64,000 nucleotides of DNA from Bog-950 sp044228435 (GCA_044228435.1 JBGAUW010000005.1:1-64000), one strand, 5' to 3'; shown: positions 35,070 to 44,959, numbered from the stretch's first letter. Notes: generated from the sequence alone by a model not told the origin. A program made the numbers and translations.

Positions 35070-36281
35070 ATGAACGAGGGGGCTTTTGTTTTTGTGGTAT
35101 GTGGCGACAGAGAGTATATAGATACCCTCCATTTTTCGCTGCGTACTTTAAAACATTTTTCGAAGCACAAAATTTTGGTAGTAACTGATGTAAAGCGGAA
35201 CGCCATACCGGTAGTGCACGATGCTATATTGGATGTGCATACACCCGAGCATCTAAATAATCACCAGGCAAGTATTTACCTTAAAACCGGGCTACACAAA
35301 TTTTTACCACCCGACAATTTGTATTGCTATTTGGATACAGATGTGGTAGCGTTAAACACCGGGGTAGATGAAATTTTTAAGCAAAAAACACACCTTATAA
35401 ATTTCGCCTCAGACCATTGTCGCATGCCTGTTTTTAGCCCTTATGCCGTTAACTGCGGCTGCCTGGAACGAAACCATGCGGAATGGGGACAGCTTAGCAG
35501 CATGTTGCAGCGGTTAGATAAATCGCCGGCGGTAACCAAACCTTTACTTATTAAAAAACAAAGGGAGCTTAAGAAAAAGCTTGAACTGATAAAGCTTAGC
35601 CCGATTAAATACTTTTTATACGCAGTAAAGTACTTTTTACCCGGCAATGTACTTAAGCTGGACGAAAACACATCTTACAATAAAGATAGCGGCGTATGGT
35701 ACGATACTATGGGCAACCCTATTTTATACGATACGCCCCGAAATGTAATAGCCGAAATTGAAAAAACTTCTGCCTGGCGCTGGAACTATTTAAAGCGCCG
35801 CTGGATTAGCCCCCAGGGCGACAACATACACGAACTTAGCTGCACCCATTTAAAAGAACGCATAACCCAAAAATTTAACCTGCAGGTAAAAGCAGAAAAC
35901 TGGCAGCACTGGAATGGTGGCGTTTTTTTATTTGAAAATAATAGCCACTCTTTTATGGAAAGTTGGCACCTTAAAACAATGGAAATTTTTAAAGACCCCA
36001 AATGGAAAACACGCGACCAGGGAACCCTGATTGCCACCGCCTGGGAGTTTGGATTGCAGAATGTACCGTTGCTTTCAAAAAAATATAATTTTATTGCAGA
36101 TCCATCTAACCCAAGATTAATGATTAGTGAGGACAGGCAGTATATTACCGACGATGCTTTTGTTACGCAATATGCGCCATCATTTATCCATTTATTTCAC
36201 AATTTTGGCGTGCGCGGTTGGGAGGTTTGGGATTGGGTAGAAAGTATACTTGCGGGCGTATTGAATGAGCATGAAAAGTGA
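35070..36281 (+). CDS. GT-A-fold glycosyltransferase-like protein (paralogue of 1-1029)
   Basis: The full-length 403-residue version of the gene truncated at the window start. Shared blocks: FVFVVCGDREYIDTLHFSL, LNNHQASIYLKTGLHKF, CYLDTDVVAL (DxD), then NGGVFLF and RDQGTLIATAWEFGLQN. More than half of the first 130 residues are identical. Together these suggest a GT8-like nucleotide-sugar-dependent transferase. The two copies stand in inverted orientation about 34 kb apart. The gene lies between the DXD glycosyltransferase and the GDP-mannose epimerase. Confidence 0.78.
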   Translation: MNEGAFVFVVCGDREYIDTLHFSLRTLKHFSKHKILVVTDVKRNAIPVVHDAILDVHTPEHLNNHQASIYLKTGLHKFLPPDNLYCYLDTDVVALNTGVDEIFKQKTHLINFASDHCRMPVFSPYAVNCGCLERNHAEWGQLSSMLQRLDKSPAVTKPLLIKKQRELKKKLELIKLSPIKYFLYAVKYFLPGNVLKLDENTSYNKDSGVWYDTMGNPILYDTPRNVIAEIEKTSAWRWNYLKRRWISPQGDNIHELSCTHLKERITQKFNLQVKAENWQHWNGGVFLFENNSHSFMESWHLKTMEIFKDPKWKTRDQGTLIATAWEFGLQNVPLLSKKYNFIADPSNPRLMISEDRQYITDDAFVTQYAPSFIHLFHNFGVRGWEVWDWVESILAGVLNEHEK

Positions 36282-36291
36282 ACGATAAAAA

Positions 36292-37269
36292 ATGACTGAC
36301 AGGAACGAAAAAGTTTTGGTTTGTGGCGCAGGTGGATTTATAGGGAGCCATTTGGTAAGGCAGTTAAAGAATGAGGGGTTTTGGGTAAAAGGGGTAGACC
36401 TTAAGTACCCCGAATATCAAACCACGGCCGCGGATGAGTTTATTACCGGCGATTTGCGCAACCAACAGTTTTGCCGAAGCATTTTTAATACCAAATATGC
36501 GCGGGTTTATCAGTTAGCTGCCGATATGGGTGGCGCAGGTTATATTTTTACCGGCCACAACGATGCCGATGTTATGTATAACTCATCGCTTGTAAACCTT
36601 AACGTGCTAAATCTGTGCCGCGAAACCGGGGCCTCAAAAATTTTCTACTCCTCATCGGCCTGCATTTATCCGGTGCACAACCAAACCAATTCGGCAAGCC
36701 CGCTTTGTAGTGAAAACTCTGCTTATCCGGCCAACCCCGATAGCGAATATGGATGGGAAAAACTGTTTAGCGAAAGGCTTTATTTATCGTTTATGCGCAA
36801 CCACAATATGGATATTAAAGTGGCGCGGTTTCACAATATTTTTGGGCCGCTTGGCGAGTGGCAGGGCGGCAAAGAAAAAGCCCCCGCAGCCCTTTGCCGT
36901 AAAGTGGCTATGGCAGCCGATGGAGGGGAGATTGAAATTTGGGGCGATGGAAAACAGACAAGGTCTTTTTTGTACATAGATGAGTGCCTGACGGGTATAC
37001 AAAAACTAATGGACAGCGAATGGAGCGGCCCTGTGAATATCGGTTCGGAAGAAATGATTTCGATTAACGATTTGGCGCAAATGATTATCGAAATTTCGGG
37101 CAAAAAGCTGGCTATAAAAAACATAGCCGGACCTACGGGTGTACGGGGCCGAAACTCAGATAATAAACTGATACAAGAACGCCTAAACTGGCGGCCCAAT
37201 TACGACCTTAAAAAAGGTATTGAAAACACCTACAGCTGGATAGCCGCCCAGGTGCTGCAAACCAGGTAG
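36292..37269 (+). CDS. GDP-mannose 3,5-epimerase-like SDR enzyme
   Basis: The 325-residue protein has NAD-binding GAGGFIGS (12-19) and aligns with plant GDP-mannose 3,5-epimerase: AADMGGAGYI, SSACIYP (catalytic Cys124), SEYGWEK (Tyr153, Lys157; the Cys-to-Tyr spacing of 29 equals the plant enzyme), RFHNIFGPLGEWQGG, EKAPAALCRK, GDGKQTRSF, GPTGVRGRNSDN. It should convert GDP-D-mannose to GDP-L-galactose or GDP-L-gulose. This supplies an unusual L-hexose for the glycan of the locus. It is last in the unit with two glycosyltransferases. Confidence 0.87.
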   Translation: MTDRNEKVLVCGAGGFIGSHLVRQLKNEGFWVKGVDLKYPEYQTTAADEFITGDLRNQQFCRSIFNTKYARVYQLAADMGGAGYIFTGHNDADVMYNSSLVNLNVLNLCRETGASKIFYSSSACIYPVHNQTNSASPLCSENSAYPANPDSEYGWEKLFSERLYLSFMRNHNMDIKVARFHNIFGPLGEWQGGKEKAPAALCRKVAMAADGGEIEIWGDGKQTRSFLYIDECLTGIQKLMDSEWSGPVNIGSEEMISINDLAQMIIEISGKKLAIKNIAGPTGVRGRNSDNKLIQERLNWRPNYDLKKGIENTYSWIAAQVLQTR

Positions 37270-37334
37270 CAAAAAGCAGCCAGTTTCTGCTTTCCAATCT
37301 TTTGCCTACATTCCGATTTACAAAATCGTAACGT

Positions 37335-38597
37335 ATGAGAACAAGCCACACACTTCTCTGCCTCTTATTTTTTATTGTACCTTTTTTTGATGCCAAAGCT
37401 CAATGCAGCAGCGGGCGTTTTTACGACAAAATTTTTACGCAAAGCACAAGCACAGTTACCTTCGGTAACGCCATGAAATTTGACAGTACTTACACCGATT
37501 TAAAAATGGACATTTATCAGCCCGATGGCGATAACGCTCCACGGCGGCCCCTTATAATTTTGGCGTTTGGCGGCAGCTTTACGGCGGGCTTTCGCATAAG
37601 CCCCGATATTGTGATTTTGTGCCAGGAGTTTTCTAAGCGTGGCTATGTTTGCGCCAGTATAGATTACCGCCTTGGTTTTGAGGGCGGCAGCGATAGCGAT
37701 ACCAACCAGTTTAAAGCCCTTATGCGCGGCGTGCAGGATATGAAAGCTGCCGTACGCTTTTTTTATAAGGATGTGGTAACCCTTGATGAATACAAAATAG
37801 ATACGAACCAGATTTACATAGGCGGTGTTTCGGCAGGCGCCTTTATTGGGCTTAATTATGCCTATGGCAAGCAGGATACTTTATCGCGAACCGACCCACC
37901 CTGGGCAAGGCCAGCCCTGGCTGCTTTAGGCGGACCCGAAGGTAACAGCGGCAACCCCGGCTACGGCACAAAAGTAAAAGGCGTAATTGATTTATGCGGA
38001 GCCATTGCCGATACTGTTTGGATGATGCCCACCGACCCAATACTGGTAGGTGTCCATGGCACAGCCGACGATTTGGTAGCCTGCTATTACGACAGCGTAT
38101 ATGCACTTACCCACCCCGAAAGTTTGTTGTTTGGGGGCGGCGATATTAAGAATCGTATCAGCCACATTGGCCTTAACAGTTCATTCTATCTTTTTGAGGG
38201 GGCAAAGCATGTACCATTTATTTTACCCTGCATTTTAAATGTATCGCCCTGCAAGGAATATATGGACACCACCATTTGGCTCATCCGCGATTTTCTTTAC
38301 AAAAACGGGGAGTGTGGAGAGCTGGCTAACAGCATTAAAAATGTGGGGCCGGTACCTGCAGTTTCGGTTTATCCCAACCCTTCGGAAGATGTTATTAATA
38401 TTACGGCATCGGAAGATGAAGATTTAACGATAGAAGTTTTTTCGGTAGAGGGTAAATTAATGGCGCGAAAAACGCTTTATGTTAACGGCATGCAAACTAT
38501 AACCAAACAGGAATTGGGTGCAGGCATTTTTCAGTTAAGCGTTGTAAATACGCGCAAGCCGGGCCTGCGAAAAACAGAACGAATTATTTTTTACTAG
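37335..38597 (+). CDS. secreted alpha/beta-hydrolase (carboxylesterase-like) with T9SS C-terminal domain
   Basis: The 420-residue protein has a signal peptide ending FFDAKAQ, then an esterase-lipase core: LIILAFGGSFTAG (oxyanion region), YRLGFEGGS, and nucleophile elbow IGGVSAGAF with Ser166. A His near 297 (AKHVPF) completes a likely triad. From about residue 343 a type IX sorting domain follows (VYPNPSEDVINI ... GIFQLSV ... ERIIFY). So it is exported across the outer membrane by T9SS. It is a paralogue of the protein at 41670, with which it flanks the TonB receptor gene. Confidence 0.85.
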   Translation: MRTSHTLLCLLFFIVPFFDAKAQCSSGRFYDKIFTQSTSTVTFGNAMKFDSTYTDLKMDIYQPDGDNAPRRPLIILAFGGSFTAGFRISPDIVILCQEFSKRGYVCASIDYRLGFEGGSDSDTNQFKALMRGVQDMKAAVRFFYKDVVTLDEYKIDTNQIYIGGVSAGAFIGLNYAYGKQDTLSRTDPPWARPALAALGGPEGNSGNPGYGTKVKGVIDLCGAIADTVWMMPTDPILVGVHGTADDLVACYYDSVYALTHPESLLFGGGDIKNRISHIGLNSSFYLFEGAKHVPFILPCILNVSPCKEYMDTTIWLIRDFLYKNGECGELANSIKNVGPVPAVSVYPNPSEDVINITASEDEDLTIEVFSVEGKLMARKTLYVNGMQTITKQELGAGIFQLSVVNTRKPGLRKTERIIFY

Positions 38598-38615
38598 AAC
38601 CAGTGAATTATTTCA

Positions 38616-41558
38616 ATGAAGAAACTCTTACTTATAATTTTTCAGGTTGCCATTTTTTCGGCAACTGTATTAGGCCAACAAATTTCGGGCATTCTGTTAG
38701 ACAAGCAAAGTGGCGAAACACTTATTGGAGCTACTGTTTCCATTAAAGGTACCGCCATTGGAACCACTACTGATTTTGATGGTAGATTTAGCCTGACTGT
38801 TACGCAGCAGCCGCCCTTTGTAATTTCGTTTTCATACATAGGCTACACCACCCAGGAAATAGAAGTTAAAACAGCCGCCGATTTAAAGCGTAGCTTTAGT
38901 ATAAAGTTAGGCACCGAAGAAAAAGTTTTGGGGGCTGTAGAAGTTGTTGATAGCCGCATTACCCAAAAGCAACAGGAGTCGCCCCTAACAGTAGAAAGCA
39001 TGGGCCTAACGGCTATTAAGCAAACCGCCTCGGCAACTTTTTACGAAGGTCTCGGTAATTTAAAAGGGGTAGATATGACCGCTGCATCTTTAGGCTTTGT
39101 GGTTATAAATACCCGGGGCTTTAACTCAACCTCGCCGGTGCGTTCGCTGCAACTATTAGACGGTGCCGATAACCAGGCGCCGGGCCTTAACTTTAGCGTA
39201 GGCAATTTTGCCGGAGCCACCGAAATTGATATACAGAAGGTTGATTTAATTGTAGGGGCATCATCATCTTTATATGGCCCTAACGCCTTTAACGGCGTTA
39301 TTAATATGCAAACTAAAAACCCGTTTTATTACCCGGGCCTTACCGTTTTTGTAAAGGGTGCCGAACGTAATTTGTTTGAAGGTGCATTTCGCTATGCGCA
39401 TGCATTTAAAAATAAAGCCGGTGCCGATAAGTTTGCCTTTAAGGTAAACTTTAGCTACCTGCGAGCCAACGATTGGGTGGCCGATAATTACTCTGCCGCT
39501 ACCAACTCGTGGCAACCTTCCAGTAATCCGGGTGGTTACGATGCCGTTAACCGCTATGGCGACGAATTGCTTTCGAAGGATGTAAACAATAACGATAACG
39601 AATACTTCAACCGCGAGTCGCCGGGATTAAAGCAGTTTTTCCGTACAGGATATATCGAAAAAGATCTTGTAAAATATGATGTGAGAAACATAAAAGCCAA
39701 CGCCGCCCTGCACTACAAAATTACCGACAAAATAGAGATAAAGGGAACCTACAATTTTGGAACGGGCACCACGGTTTACCAGGGCGATAACCGCTATAGT
39801 TTGAAAGGCCTGCGCTTTCAGCAAATAAAGCTGGAGGTTTCGCAGCCCGATAAATTTTTTATCCGCGCTTACACTACGCTCGAAAACTCCGGCAACTCCT
39901 ACGATGCGGTATTTACAGCCCTTAAATTGCAGCAATACTCTAAAAATGATGACCAGTGGGCAAGTTATTACGATCGTTTCTGGAACTCGGGAACGGTTGG
40001 TGTTACAGCACCCGAAGTACGGGTACGGGCGCTTCCCGGTTTTCCGGCCTATAACATTTCATGGATAAACCAATACGACTCTGTTAATCGAATAGCAAAC
40101 AATGTGCTGAGCCAGTACAACGACTCGTTGGTGCTATGGCACCAAATGGCACGCAACTTTGCCGATACCGCCACCGGCTTATTTGGCGGCCGTGCCGCTC
40201 TGATACCCGGCACAGCGCTTTACGATTCGGTATTCAATAACATTATTTCGCGCACTGTTTTTGAACAGGGAGGTACTCTTTTTTACGACCGTTCGAAATT
40301 AGTACATGTGCAGGGTGAATATAAATTTACACCTAAGCTAAAAGGTAAAGAAACCCCGGTAATGGACATAATTACAGGTGCAAGTTTCCGTATGTATTTG
40401 CCCGATTCTAAGGGCACTATTTTTAGCGATACCGTAATACGTACTTATGCCCGCGACACCGCCGGCAATATTCTAAAAGATGCCGACGGGCAGCAGATAG
40501 TTTTAGATACACGCCAACGCAAAATACGAAACTGGGAGGTAGGTGCGTACATCAGCCTTTCGCGCAAATTTAGTTTTGGCCCAGGCAAACTTCACTCCAT
40601 TATTTTAACGGCTACCTGCCGGGTAGATAAGAACCAGAATTTTCCGGTAATAGCCACTCCGGCAGCATCTATCGTATACTCTTATAACAACAATCATTCT
40701 ATCCGCCTTTCGTTTGCGTCGGCCATTCGCAACCCAACCTTGCAGGACCAATACCTTTATTACAATGTAGGCCGGGCGCTTTTAGTTGGCAACCTGAACG
40801 GCTTCGATTCACTGGCTACTATTGAATCGGTTAGAACATATTTAAATAGCGGTAAAGAAGCAGATTTGCGATATCTGAATGTACCTAAAGTAAGGCCGGA
40901 AAGAGTACAAAGTTTAGAGGTTGGCTACAAGGGCATAATTGCCAAAAAGGTATATGTAGACGGAAGCGCCTATGTAAGCTTTTACAAATATTTCCTGGGT
41001 TACCAGATTGGAGCCACCCTTACCGAATCGGGCCTTACCCGCTTACCTAAACAGGTTTACCGCGTAGCCGCCAACTCGCCCGATATGATAATGACTTACG
41101 GTGCATCGGTAGCCATAAATTATTATTTCGTGCGCAGCTTTTCGCTTAACGGAAACTACAGCTGGAACAAAATTAACAAGCTGGGCTCCACCGACCCTAT
41201 CATTCCGGCTTACAACACCCCCGAGCATAAATTTAACGTAGGCATAGGCGGCAACGCTATAAAAATAAAAAATACGCAAGGCCTTGGCTTTAACGTAACT
41301 TATAAATGGATACAAGGCTTTAGGTTTGAAGGCTCGCCGCAATTTTCGGGCGAAATACCAACCTACTCTATGTTAGATGCGCAGGTAAACTGGGAAGAGA
41401 AAAAAATTTATACCACGTTTAAACTGGGGGCCTCTAACCTGGTGTCTAAACGCAACTACCAGGCCTACGGTGGCCCGGGTATAGGCCGCATGGTTTATGC
41501 TTCGGTGCTGGTAGATATTGGCCCCGATGTATTCAGAAAAAAAGCCCGCCAAAATTAG
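38616..41558 (+). CDS. TonB-dependent outer-membrane receptor
   Basis: A 980-residue protein. After the signal peptide (ending VLGQ) comes a CarboxypepD_reg-like beta domain (SGILLDKQSGETLIGATVSI ... FSYIGYTTQEI), then a plug with VINTRGFNSTSPVRSLQLLD and DLIVGASSSLYGPNAFNGV, then a 22-strand barrel ending near the C-terminus. No SusD-like gene is nearby, so it is not a classic SusCD pair. Its position between two T9SS-secreted hydrolase genes (19 bp after the first) suggests uptake of a product released by them. Substrate unknown. Confidence 0.88.
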   Translation: MKKLLLIIFQVAIFSATVLGQQISGILLDKQSGETLIGATVSIKGTAIGTTTDFDGRFSLTVTQQPPFVISFSYIGYTTQEIEVKTAADLKRSFSIKLGTEEKVLGAVEVVDSRITQKQQESPLTVESMGLTAIKQTASATFYEGLGNLKGVDMTAASLGFVVINTRGFNSTSPVRSLQLLDGADNQAPGLNFSVGNFAGATEIDIQKVDLIVGASSSLYGPNAFNGVINMQTKNPFYYPGLTVFVKGAERNLFEGAFRYAHAFKNKAGADKFAFKVNFSYLRANDWVADNYSAATNSWQPSSNPGGYDAVNRYGDELLSKDVNNNDNEYFNRESPGLKQFFRTGYIEKDLVKYDVRNIKANAALHYKITDKIEIKGTYNFGTGTTVYQGDNRYSLKGLRFQQIKLEVSQPDKFFIRAYTTLENSGNSYDAVFTALKLQQYSKNDDQWASYYDRFWNSGTVGVTAPEVRVRALPGFPAYNISWINQYDSVNRIANNVLSQYNDSLVLWHQMARNFADTATGLFGGRAALIPGTALYDSVFNNIISRTVFEQGGTLFYDRSKLVHVQGEYKFTPKLKGKETPVMDIITGASFRMYLPDSKGTIFSDTVIRTYARDTAGNILKDADGQQIVLDTRQRKIRNWEVGAYISLSRKFSFGPGKLHSIILTATCRVDKNQNFPVIATPAASIVYSYNNNHSIRLSFASAIRNPTLQDQYLYYNVGRALLVGNLNGFDSLATIESVRTYLNSGKEADLRYLNVPKVRPERVQSLEVGYKGIIAKKVYVDGSAYVSFYKYFLGYQIGATLTESGLTRLPKQVYRVAANSPDMIMTYGASVAINYYFVRSFSLNGNYSWNKINKLGSTDPIIPAYNTPEHKFNVGIGGNAIKIKNTQGLGFNVTYKWIQGFRFEGSPQFSGEIPTYSMLDAQVNWEEKKIYTTFKLGASNLVSKRNYQAYGGPGIGRMVYASVLVDIGPDVFRKKARQN

Positions 41559-41584
41559 CATAAACAAGTTTTGGCTAAAGCATT

Positions 41585-41616
41585 TTTGGGGTAGTGCATT
41601 TCTATATCTACCTTTG
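41585..41616 (+). promoter_or_regulatory. Bacteroidota-type promoter for the gene at 41670
   Basis: TTTG at 41585-41588, 20-nt spacer, TACCTTTG at 41609-41616: a full match to TAnnTTTG. The predicted leader is about 50 nt. This implies that the second hydrolase can be transcribed independently of the receptor gene. Confidence 0.6.
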
Positions 41617-41669
41617 TTTGGTAAACAGCAGAATTAATATTTACTTCACTTACAATTAAAATAAACCAC

Positions 41670-43148
41670 ATGAAAAAAATTGTACAATTATTAATGCTTG
41701 CGGTACTTATGTCAGGTGCCCTTGTTACAAATGCCCAGGTGCGTTACCTGGATGAAGTGTTTACTACGGTAAACGTGCAGGATTCAATTATTTATTCGCA
41801 AAACTACGATTTTACATCGGGTGCTTTAACTCCGTTAATGATGGATGTTTATACTCCGGCCGGAGATACAGCCACTAAGCGCCCCGTAATTTTGTTATCG
41901 CACAATGGTTCGTTTTTGGACCACAACTTTACACGCAACTTTGTAGGCCTTTGCTTTGCAGGTATTAAAGATACCTCGATAGTGGAACTTTGCCACCGTT
42001 TTGCTAAAAGAGGCTACGTAGCAATTTCTTTCGACTACCGTTTAGGCTGGTCGTTTGGTGGAGACCAGATTGCCCGTACTAAAACAATTATACAAGCCGT
42101 ATACCGCGCCATGCAGGATTCGAAAGCCCTGGTTAGATACCTTAAAACTGATTATGCAGGCAGCAACCAGTATGGCGTTGATACAGGTAAAATTATTATT
42201 GGCGGAAGTAACTCAGGCGCTTATGTAGCTTTAGCTGCGGGTAACCTGAATGATACTACCGAATTAGTAGGTTTAAAATTCCAGGATATTCACGGCTCTT
42301 TCATCAAACAAGATTCGTTGGGCGATTTTGAAGGCCACGGTGGCCTTGCTGGTGTTAACTACGATAATTACCCGGGTGTTTCTTCAAGATTCCAGGGCGT
42401 TTTATCGCTTGGTGGCGCAGTAGGCGATACATCATGGATACAAGCAGGCGAAGTACCGGTTATTGCTTTCCACGGTACGCAGGAAACCAGCACCCCATAC
42501 AACACGGGTGTGGTAAGAACATCGAGCGGACAGAACGTAATTGAAGTAAGTGGTTCGGGCGATTTTATGCCAATTGTTGAGGCTTTAGGCAATAACGATG
42601 CATTTAAACCAAACAACTTTCCGCAAGGCCCCGCTAACAGAAACGGCCAGGGCCAAACTACAAGCAGCATAGAGGGCTTATATCCTTTTTATGGTCAAAA
42701 ATTTGAACCATGGAACTGGTACGATACCGCTTGCTACAACAACAAACCGGTAATGAACACAACCCTTACTACCGGCACCAACAGCCCTGCACAGGGTAAC
42801 CGCTATATTGATACCATTATGGGTTACGCAGGTCCGCGTTTATACAAATTGTTAATCAATCCCGCTTACGGCACTACCGGCATTAACGAAGTGGCTAACC
42901 AAATTGAAATGGCCCTGTTCCCTAACCCGGCTTCGACAGAATTAACTGTTTCAATAAGCATACTTGAAAACCCAATAGCTTCAATTCAGCTATACGATTT
43001 AACAGGCAGATTGGTTAAAGAAACAACAAACCTTAATACACACCGCACCACATTGAATATTGATGATATGAATAACGGTATGTATTTGCTATCGCTAAAA
43101 CTTAAGAGCGGCTTAACTGCCACCAAAAACTTAGTTATCGCTAAGTAA
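41670..43148 (+). CDS. T9SS-secreted alpha/beta-hydrolase paralogue with altered nucleophile
   Basis: The 492-residue protein has a signal peptide (ending VTNAQ), a core alignable with the protein at 37335 (VILLSHNGSFLDHN, FDYRLGWSFGG, AMQDSKALVRYL) and a C-terminal T9SS domain (LFPNPASTELTVSI ... NGMYLLSLKL). In the elbow, IGGSNSGAY replaces IGGVSAGAF; read without gaps the nucleophile Ser is Asn181, with Ser on either side. So it may be catalytically dead or use a shifted Ser. A long loop rich in Asn/Gly (about 300-380) is unique to this copy. A strong terminator follows. Confidence 0.82.
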   Translation: MKKIVQLLMLAVLMSGALVTNAQVRYLDEVFTTVNVQDSIIYSQNYDFTSGALTPLMMDVYTPAGDTATKRPVILLSHNGSFLDHNFTRNFVGLCFAGIKDTSIVELCHRFAKRGYVAISFDYRLGWSFGGDQIARTKTIIQAVYRAMQDSKALVRYLKTDYAGSNQYGVDTGKIIIGGSNSGAYVALAAGNLNDTTELVGLKFQDIHGSFIKQDSLGDFEGHGGLAGVNYDNYPGVSSRFQGVLSLGGAVGDTSWIQAGEVPVIAFHGTQETSTPYNTGVVRTSSGQNVIEVSGSGDFMPIVEALGNNDAFKPNNFPQGPANRNGQGQTTSSIEGLYPFYGQKFEPWNWYDTACYNNKPVMNTTLTTGTNSPAQGNRYIDTIMGYAGPRLYKLLINPAYGTTGINEVANQIEMALFPNPASTELTVSISILENPIASIQLYDLTGRLVKETTNLNTHRTTLNIDDMNNGMYLLSLKLKSGLTATKNLVIAK

Positions 43149-43172
43149 ACGTTAACAAAATATATATTGCTT

Positions 43173-43203
43173 AAAGCGCGGGGTACATACCCCGCGCTTT
43201 TTG
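43173..43203 (+). terminator. rho-independent terminator
   Basis: Eight-bp GC stem GCGCGGGG/CCCCGCGC (43176-43183 with 43190-43197), extended by AAA/TTT, loop TACATA, then T-rich tail. It closes the gene ending at 43148. Confidence 0.88.
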
Positions 43204-43248
43204 TTTACATAATATTTACATACTTTCAGCATCGCTTAAAACAATAAC

Positions 43249-44886
43249 ATGAAAAAAATTTACTTGCTCGCAGTAGTTCTCTTTTTTTCCTTTACGGGAA
43301 AAGTATTTTCGCAATGCACCGAAACCAATGAGACTAAGGTTCTTATGGTAGGTGATAGCTGGTCGTTTTTTATGCACCTGGATGCAACGTTTAATAACGT
43401 TTTTAAAAGCTGGGGCTTTTCTAATTACAAGTATTTATCCAACTACACCGTATCAGAAAACGGAGCCCAAACCGATGATTTTATGGGCGGCGCAAAGCAA
43501 ACCGAAATCAGAAATCTTTTAGATGCAAACCCATCAATAGAAGTAGTACACTTAAGCATTGGCGGTAACGACCTTTTAGGTAGCTGGAAAGTAAGCAGCA
43601 CGCCGGGCGAAATAGATACCATGGAAAACGAGGTGTTTTATCGCCTTGATTCGGTTATGCGCTTTATTAAAAGCTGCCGCCCGGGCATCCGCATTGTATG
43701 GAGCGGTTACGTATACCCAAATTTTGAGGAGGTAATCAGCACCTTCCCTGCCGGCGCCAGCAATCACTTTTTTTACGGTAAGTGGCGCGATATGGAGTTC
43801 CCTACTTTTATTCAGATTAATAACCTGCTAAACAGAGTATCGGCGCGTATGGAAACTTATGCCGCCAGCGACCCTCAGGTAGATTTTGTAAAATGCACAG
43901 GCGTATTACAATATGTATATGGACAAACAACAGCTTTAGCTGTGGCCCCGGGTGGCACGTATGCTCCGCAAAGCGTACCACTTCCGCTTGGCGATCCTAC
44001 TTACCCGTCTCCAAAATCAACCATGCGCAACCAGGGTATCGGTTTAGATTGCTACCACCTTAGCCCACAGGCTTACCGCGATTTTATCAGCTACCAAACA
44101 CAAAAATTCTATCATAAATTTTTGATGGATGACTTGTATTTGTTGTCAGAAAACAATGCACAAACAGGTTCGGTTTCTTCTACCGGAACAGTTACCGATT
44201 CGTTGTTTATTGGCGGCACCGCTAACGAGCAGTATGCCACCGTATTGTCGTTTAACACTACCACCATGGCCGATACAACTTTGGCCAAGGCAAGCCTGTT
44301 TTTACGCCGTGCTGGTATGTCGGGCACTAACCCGATAAACGGCACCATGCAGGTAAAAGTAAAAAGCGGAAATTTTGGTACTACCGTGGATGTAGAAGCT
44401 GCTGACTTTACAGCTGCCGACAACGCAAATGCAACACCGTGCTTGTTTGGCTCTACATCAACCGATAACGAGTGGATTCGCCTTGATTTACCAAGCCAGT
44501 TGTATCCTTATATCAACAAAAATGCGGCTACACAATTCATTATTTCATCGCCAGGCTCTACCGGCAAAACCACTTTTTATAACAGTAGCGACCCGGATTT
44601 TGCTCCTGTGTTAAATCTTAAATATAGCCAGCCAACAGGCATTAAAGAAGCTGTTGCCACTATTAAGTTTAATGTTTACCCTAACCCAACTACCGGCAAA
44701 TTAACGGTTGAAAAAGATGGCGAGGTTATTAAGCACATTGAAGTAACCAATCTGCTTGGCGCAGTAGTATTACAACCTAAACTGCAGGATAAGACGATCG
44801 ATATTTCATCGCTGGCTAACGGCATGTATATTTTAAATATTACTACCCAAAGCGGTCGCGCCGCGCAGCGCGTGTTTAAGAACTAA
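43249..44886 (+). CDS. SGNH/GDSL hydrolase with T9SS C-terminal domain
   Basis: A 545-residue protein: signal peptide (ending VFSQ), then SGNH motifs VLMVGDSWSFF (Ser37), LSIGGNDLLG (Gly and Asn blocks) and Asp267-Cys-Tyr-His270 (GLDCYHLSP). Residues of about 320-455 form a separate beta domain, and the last 80 residues are a type IX sorting domain (FNVYPNPTTGKLTVE ... GMYILNI ... RVFKN). It is probably a surface or secreted esterase acting on acylated glycans or lipids. It has its own 3' terminator at 44906-44959. Confidence 0.86.
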   Translation: MKKIYLLAVVLFFSFTGKVFSQCTETNETKVLMVGDSWSFFMHLDATFNNVFKSWGFSNYKYLSNYTVSENGAQTDDFMGGAKQTEIRNLLDANPSIEVVHLSIGGNDLLGSWKVSSTPGEIDTMENEVFYRLDSVMRFIKSCRPGIRIVWSGYVYPNFEEVISTFPAGASNHFFYGKWRDMEFPTFIQINNLLNRVSARMETYAASDPQVDFVKCTGVLQYVYGQTTALAVAPGGTYAPQSVPLPLGDPTYPSPKSTMRNQGIGLDCYHLSPQAYRDFISYQTQKFYHKFLMDDLYLLSENNAQTGSVSSTGTVTDSLFIGGTANEQYATVLSFNTTTMADTTLAKASLFLRRAGMSGTNPINGTMQVKVKSGNFGTTVDVEAADFTAADNANATPCLFGSTSTDNEWIRLDLPSQLYPYINKNAATQFIISSPGSTGKTTFYNSSDPDFAPVLNLKYSQPTGIKEAVATIKFNVYPNPTTGKLTVEKDGEVIKHIEVTNLLGAVVLQPKLQDKTIDISSLANGMYILNITTQSGRAAQRVFKN

Positions 44887-44905
44887 TCTTAGCTGACACA
44901 TCAGT

Positions 44906-44959
44906 AATGGTGGAAAGATGAATTGGAGAAATCCCCCTATCATCTTTCCACCATTTTTA
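44906..44959 (+). terminator. rho-independent terminator (long stem)
   Basis: Sixteen-bp perfect stem (44906-44921 with 44940-44955) over an 18-nt loop, followed by TTTTA. The long stem with A/T ends could also work on the opposite strand. Confidence 0.85.
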
